Shown here piece by piece: positions 6,831-9,828 of a stretch of DNA of 9,828 nt. How positions within the stretch are numbered: position 1 is the first letter of the stretch; every line of letters begins with the position of its first letter. Location of the stretch: the NCBI GenBank assembly GCA_025351545.1, contig JANXVQ010000138.1, positions 1 to 9,828 of the forward strand, in the 5' to 3' direction. A program made the translations under genes and the position numbers. The notes under the pieces are model-generated. The model did no database searches and was not told the DNA's origin. It saw nothing but the letters and a program-made list of their open reading frames with translations. This DNA is from Spirosoma sp. (GTDB lineage: Bacteria; Bacteroidota; Bacteroidia; Cytophagales; Spirosomataceae).

Positions 6831-7826
6831 TTACTCAAAATTCTTCTTCATTCGCAACTCCTTTACATCAAAGTCGAACGGGAGGCTGTTCATGCATTTG
6901 AAGTGTTTCATAGGGCAATCATCGAGGCCGGTTGCTGAGCAGGGGCGACAGCCTAAACCCGGTGTTTCGAGCCGAACGTGTGCTGTTTTGTATGGATAAA
7001 ACCCAAACTGGGGCGTGGTGCTACCCCAAATCGAATAAACTTTCTTCTTGAATGCCGCTCCAATATGCATCAGGCCTGTATCGTGGCTGAATACCACCCT
7101 GGCCCTTTGCAACAGCGACGCCGACTGATTGAGGTTATAGTGACCACAGGCATTATAAATCTGCCCTTCGCCAATGGCCCGCACAATTTCGTCGCCAACC
7201 TTGCGGTCCTGCTTGTCGCCCAGCAACACAATGGGGTAATTGATTTTGAGACACAACTCAATCATGCGCAACAGCGGCAACCGACGCGTCATGTGCTGCC
7301 CACCAATGGCATAAGCAACAAAGTCGTTCTGGTGCGTTGCGGGTAGCCAGCCCAGTTCGACCTCATCTTTATAAGGAATGAAATAGTCCAGCCCTCGCCC
7401 ATCGTTTTCGACACCCAACGGCTGCACAGTTGTCAGGTAACGGTCCACAATGTGCTGTTCAGACAATGCATTGACTTTCCAGCGCGTATAAAGCCACTGA
7501 CGCAGCGATTGTTTTTCGACACTGTACGACCGGGTTCCCAAAGCGGCTTTAATAAGGTCGGTAACAAACGTATTTTGCAAGTCAATGACATAATCGAACT
7601 GCTCGGCGCGGAGTTTCCGGATTAACGCATATACACTACCATCCAGATAATGACGCTTACTAATATGCGGATTATAGGCCACAATGGCCTGATAGTCAAG
7701 TTTTGTGCAAAAATGAACGGCTACATTTGGCAGTTGCTGCTTCAGACAACGCACAACGGGCGATGTCAGCACGACGTCGCCGATGGAAGCAAGTTGCAGA
7801 ATCAGTACTTTCACCGGAGTAGCCAT
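6831..7826 (-). CDS. Glycosyltransferase family 9 (heptosyltransferase-type)
   Basis: This 331-residue GT-B-fold enzyme would transfer a sugar from a nucleotide donor to a surface glycolipid or LPS core on the cytoplasmic side of the inner membrane. The N-terminal ASIGDVVLTSPVVR (13-26) is the GT9 acceptor-side motif, with Asp17 at the position of the catalytic Asp of WaaC. The donor-side motif is HDTGLMHIGAAF (248-259), followed by SIWGSTTP (265-272). A cysteine cluster near the C-terminus (Cys293, 296, 304, 311; spacing C-x2-C-x7-C-x6-C) is absent from E. coli WaaC and WaaF as I recall them, and could bind a metal. The ATG at 7826 follows the promoter at 7843-7874 by a very short leader with no Shine-Dalgarno sequence. 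A hairpin terminator follows the gene, so it seems monocistronic. The family is firm; the donor sugar (heptose or other) is not determined. Confidence 0.9.
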   Translation of the reverse strand: MATPVKVLILQLASIGDVVLTSPVVRCLKQQLPNVAVHFCTKLDYQAIVAYNPHISKRHYLDGSVYALIRKLRAEQFDYVIDLQNTFVTDLIKAALGTRSYSVEKQSLRQWLYTRWKVNALSEQHIVDRYLTTVQPLGVENDGRGLDYFIPYKDEVELGWLPATHQNDFVAYAIGGQHMTRRLPLLRMIELCLKINYPIVLLGDKQDRKVGDEIVRAIGEGQIYNACGHYNLNQSASLLQRARVVFSHDTGLMHIGAAFKKKVYSIWGSTTPQFGFYPYKTAHVRLETPGLGCRPCSATGLDDCPMKHFKCMNSLPFDFDVKELRMKKNFE

Positions 7827-7842
7827 ATTGTAATCATTTTTG

Positions 7843-7874
7843 CAAATCTATTTTATTTACAGGATCTCACCAAA
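7843..7874 (-). promoter_or_regulatory. Bacteroidota sigma-A-type promoter for the GT9 gene
   Basis: On the minus strand, TTTG (7874-7871) is followed after exactly 20 bp by TAGATTTG (7850-7843), a perfect fit to the Bacteroidota -33/-7 consensus TTTG-N19-21-TAnnTTTG. Transcription would begin near 7837, leaving a leader of only about 10 bases before the ATG at 7826. The promoter lies in the short gap between the DUF4249 gene and GT9, so GT9 need not depend on read-through. Confidence 0.7.
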
Positions 7875-7878
7875 CCAA

Positions 7879-8958
7879 TTAGTAAGTCCACCATCGGGGT
7901 TTAGTAGGTGTACGATAAAGATTGTTTTCACACGCGATACAAGGAGGTCTGGTTGGATAAGGTATAACTGTTGGAAAATCAACTTTGGGACTTCCCTTGC
8001 CAGTGCTCCGATCTATTAATAAATACCCCGCCGAAAGGCCAATCGCCCCAAAATAGCCATATACTAACTCGCCAGGGTTACTAATACCCCGTATATTGCC
8101 CCGCACTGTAGAGGGAGCCACATCAAACAAGCCGCCGGTATTGGACGTCAATTGACGGATGCTTTTCCAGAAGGCGTAGGCACCCTGACTAATGCCCTGC
8201 TGCTCAACTTCTATGTAATACCGATTCAGTGATGTAAAGGGCACTTCGGCAATAGATTGACGGCTGATAGCCTTGCCATTTATATTCGCATCGGAGTTGA
8301 GGCTAATGCAGTTATAGCAACGGGTTATGTCCCAACAGTCTGAGCAACAGCCAATACCTGTATAGATACTTCTGAGAGGAACAAGTGTTTTCTGGCAGGC
8401 CTCCGTAAATTCATAATGCGTCCAGTTCCATTTGTAATAATTACCCAGCGTATCAGGATCTTTCGTGTCCAGAAGAACAGACCAGGTCTGCCCTCCAGCG
8501 GCCGTATAGTTTGATTCGTAATATAGTTTATCAATGGGTGGAACGGCCGGTAATATTTCCGGGGACGACTCATAACGCTTCCCGGCTTTGGTCTGAATGG
8601 TGAGTTTGTAGCTTCGGCCCGCTACGCCCCGAATACCGGCAGCCTTGGTTTGGTAAGTTCCCCCCGGAGATTGCTCTGTCAGGGTTTCCTGATTGCCCCG
8701 GTTATCGGAGATGATTACCGTTGCCCCGGTTTCCAACAGGTTCAAACTTTTATACGAATAGTCGGCTGTGCGGGTCAGCTTTACCGCATAGGGACCGGGC
8801 TGGTCGGAAATCTGACCTTCTACCACCAGGGACGAGCCAATACTGACCGCATCGGGCTGATAAGGCGTAACGCAGGCCATTATACCAACAACCATCGTCA
8901 ATAAACAGACGCCTTGCCTCATTACCAGTCTATTACTCGCCACGTTCTTTTTTCTCAT
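7879..8958 (-). CDS. DUF4249 family lipoprotein
   Basis: This 359-residue secreted lipoprotein has a basic leader, a hydrophobic core and the lipobox GIMAC, so Cys29 is the likely lipidated residue. The family pattern follows: LVVEGQISDQPGPYAVKLTR (44-63), GATVIISDNRGNQETL (78-93), GGTYQT (99-104). DUF4249 proteins are found in Bacteroidota, usually beside TonB-dependent receptors of the carboxypeptidase-regulatory-like type. Their molecular role is unknown; surface or outer-membrane assistance to the receptor is the common guess. Two cysteine groups stand out: Cys188, 204, 205, 208, 214, 217 in the middle, and C-x2-C (340, 343) before a KPRWW tail. Met1 is chosen because its RKK gives the expected positive leader; Met13 is possible. 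Only three bases separate it from the stop of the broken paralogue upstream, so the pair formed one operon. Confidence 0.88.
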   Translation of the reverse strand: MRKKNVASNRLVMRQGVCLLTMVVGIMACVTPYQPDAVSIGSSLVVEGQISDQPGPYAVKLTRTADYSYKSLNLLETGATVIISDNRGNQETLTEQSPGGTYQTKAAGIRGVAGRSYKLTIQTKAGKRYESSPEILPAVPPIDKLYYESNYTAAGGQTWSVLLDTKDPDTLGNYYKWNWTHYEFTEACQKTLVPLRSIYTGIGCCSDCWDITRCYNCISLNSDANINGKAISRQSIAEVPFTSLNRYYIEVEQQGISQGAYAFWKSIRQLTSNTGGLFDVAPSTVRGNIRGISNPGELVYGYFGAIGLSAGYLLIDRSTGKGSPKVDFPTVIPYPTRPPCIACENNLYRTPTKPRWWTY

Positions 8959-9616
8959 TCGTTACTGCCACCAGCGGGGTTTAATAGGGGTTCTATACTG
9001 ACTGTTTTCACACTCCACACAAGCCGCCAATGAATTTAATACGGCAACATCTGCGGTAGGCACCGGCGCACCAACCGCTTTATTTCGGTCGATCAGAAGA
9101 TATCCAACCGATTCGCCAACCGCGCCAAAATACCCATAGGCTTTCAGACCGGTATTACTCGTCGAATGGATATTTCCGCCGATACTGCCCGGAGCCGCAT
9201 CAAATAATCCACCCGTATTTTGCACCTGCTGACTTGCCGTTTTAAAAAATTTATAAATACCCGCACTGAGTAATTGCTGGGTTATTTCTACGTAATAGCG
9301 TGTGCTTGCATCGTAGGGCACCCGTTCGATAAGCTGTCGGCTAATGGAGTTTCCATTTATATTTACATCAGACATGATGTTGATGCAGTTGGAATTACAT
9401 CGATTTATATTCCAGCATTGCGAGCAGCATGGCAATCCAATAGGCGGACCTGCTGTCGATATTTTTTTACAGACTTCCGTAAATTCATAATGGACCCATT
9501 CCCAGCGGTAAAAATCGCCGGGGGTTTCAGAATCTTTCGTATCTATGTAAACATCCCACCCGTTAGCCTTACCGTTATTCGATTCCTGCGAATCGTAACG
9601 ATATTCGTAATAGATA

Positions 9617-9650
9617 TGATCAATAGCCGGGGCGGCCTTGAGTATCTCTG
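9617..9650 (+). repeat. 34-bp inverted repeat, left copy
   Basis: This begins TGATCAATAGCC and ends TATCTCTG. It is the exact reverse complement of 9795-9828. Read on the minus strand it encodes the PEILKAAPAID segment of the second DUF4249 gene, which aligns well with PEILPAVPPID in the paralogue, so this copy is the native one. Confidence 0.95.
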
Positions 9651-9794
9651 GCTCTGACTCGTATACAGTCCCATCTTTGGTTTTAATGACTACTTTGTAA
9701 ATACGCCCTACTATTCCCTGTATACCGCTTATATTGGTCTGATAGGTTCCACCCGTCTATACTTCCTTCAGGGTTTCCTGATTACCAAGATTAT

Positions 9795-9828
9795 CAGAGA
9801 TACTCAAGGCCGCCCCGGCTATTGATCA
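9795..9828 (-). repeat. 34-bp inverted repeat, right copy ending at the window edge
   Basis: This is identical, in inverted orientation, to 9617-9650, with 144 bp between them. The match breaks at 9794/9651 but runs into the final base, so it may be longer outside the window. Its minus-strand reading in the DUF4249 frame is a TGA stop and then SIAGAALSIS, which partly resembles LETGATVIIS of the paralogue. That makes it unclear whether this copy is an artefact or real coding sequence. Confidence 0.95.

Larger units (their letters stand above)
8962..9828 (-). pseudogene. Second DUF4249 lipoprotein gene, 5' end off window, broken by in-frame TAG
   Basis: This is a paralogue of the adjacent DUF4249 gene, transcribed leftward from beyond the window. 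The frame shows the same landmarks: ISDNLGNQETL (9804-9769 region), GGTYQT, YESEPEIL, YEFTEVC, CCSQCWNINRC, the NING-ISRQ region and a C-x2-C-E tail ending KPRWWQ. By eye about 30 of 51 residues match the paralogue around GGTYQT to YYE. A TAG at 9759-9757 interrupts the frame just before GGTYQT, and the homology continues in the same frame on both sides, so this is a nonsense change, not a frameshift. The paralogue has Ser there; TCG to TAG would be a single change. A further TGA occupies the last three bases (9828-9826). The part after TAG lacks a signal peptide and any sensible start. It is a pseudogene, or the stop is a sequence error near a contig end. Confidence 0.7.

Noticed and set aside
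8962..9435. Short stand-alone 157-residue gene starting at TTG 9435
   Set aside because: Homology to the DUF4249 paralogue continues upstream in the same frame; this start would cut through the cysteine cluster and leave no signal peptide.

Overview
The window reads as chromosomal DNA from a Bacteroidota bacterium, most likely of the Cytophagales (Spirosoma-like). This rests on protein families (two DUF4249 lipoproteins in tandem, a FucP-family sugar permease of the Bacteroidota type, a YycJ-type MBL protein), on start codons without Shine-Dalgarno sequences, and on one good Bacteroidota promoter (TTTG, 20 bp, TAnnTTTG). The genus is inference; nothing here fixes it. No rRNA, tRNA, CRISPR array or transposase gene is visible, and no intergenic stretch exceeds 300 bases.

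Layout. The minus strand at 1-232 carries the first 77 codons of a FucP-type sugar MFS transporter, cut by the window edge. At 354-1148 (minus) is a YycJ/WalJ-like MBL-fold hydrolase. Diverging from it, 1222-4705 (plus) is a compact three-gene operon for a CUT2 (ribose-type) ABC importer: double-NBD ATPase, permease and substrate-binding lipoprotein. It lies convergent to an MsbA-like ABC exporter at 4851-6647 (minus), and a 48-nt uninterrupted hairpin sits between the two. Upstream of the exporter, 6831-7826 (minus) is a GT9 (heptosyltransferase-type) glycosyltransferase with its own promoter at 7843-7874 and a strong hairpin terminator at 6748-6803. From 7879 to the right edge are two tandem DUF4249 lipoprotein genes on the minus strand. 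The upstream one is broken by an in-frame TAG and runs off the window.

Function. The importer operon is a self-contained uptake system. Its binding protein has lost both arginines that contact ribose in E. coli RbsB, so the substrate is probably not ribose. The GT9 enzyme and the MsbA-like exporter both fit cell-envelope work but appear to be separate transcription units. DUF4249 genes usually accompany TonB-dependent receptors, which would lie beyond the right edge.

The oddest signal is at the right end. The last 34 bases are the exact reverse complement of 9617-9650, only 144 bp away, next to an in-frame stop in an otherwise intact coding frame. This is either a fold-back assembly or library artefact at a contig end, or a real inverted duplication. 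I did not find a convincing new biological system in this window.
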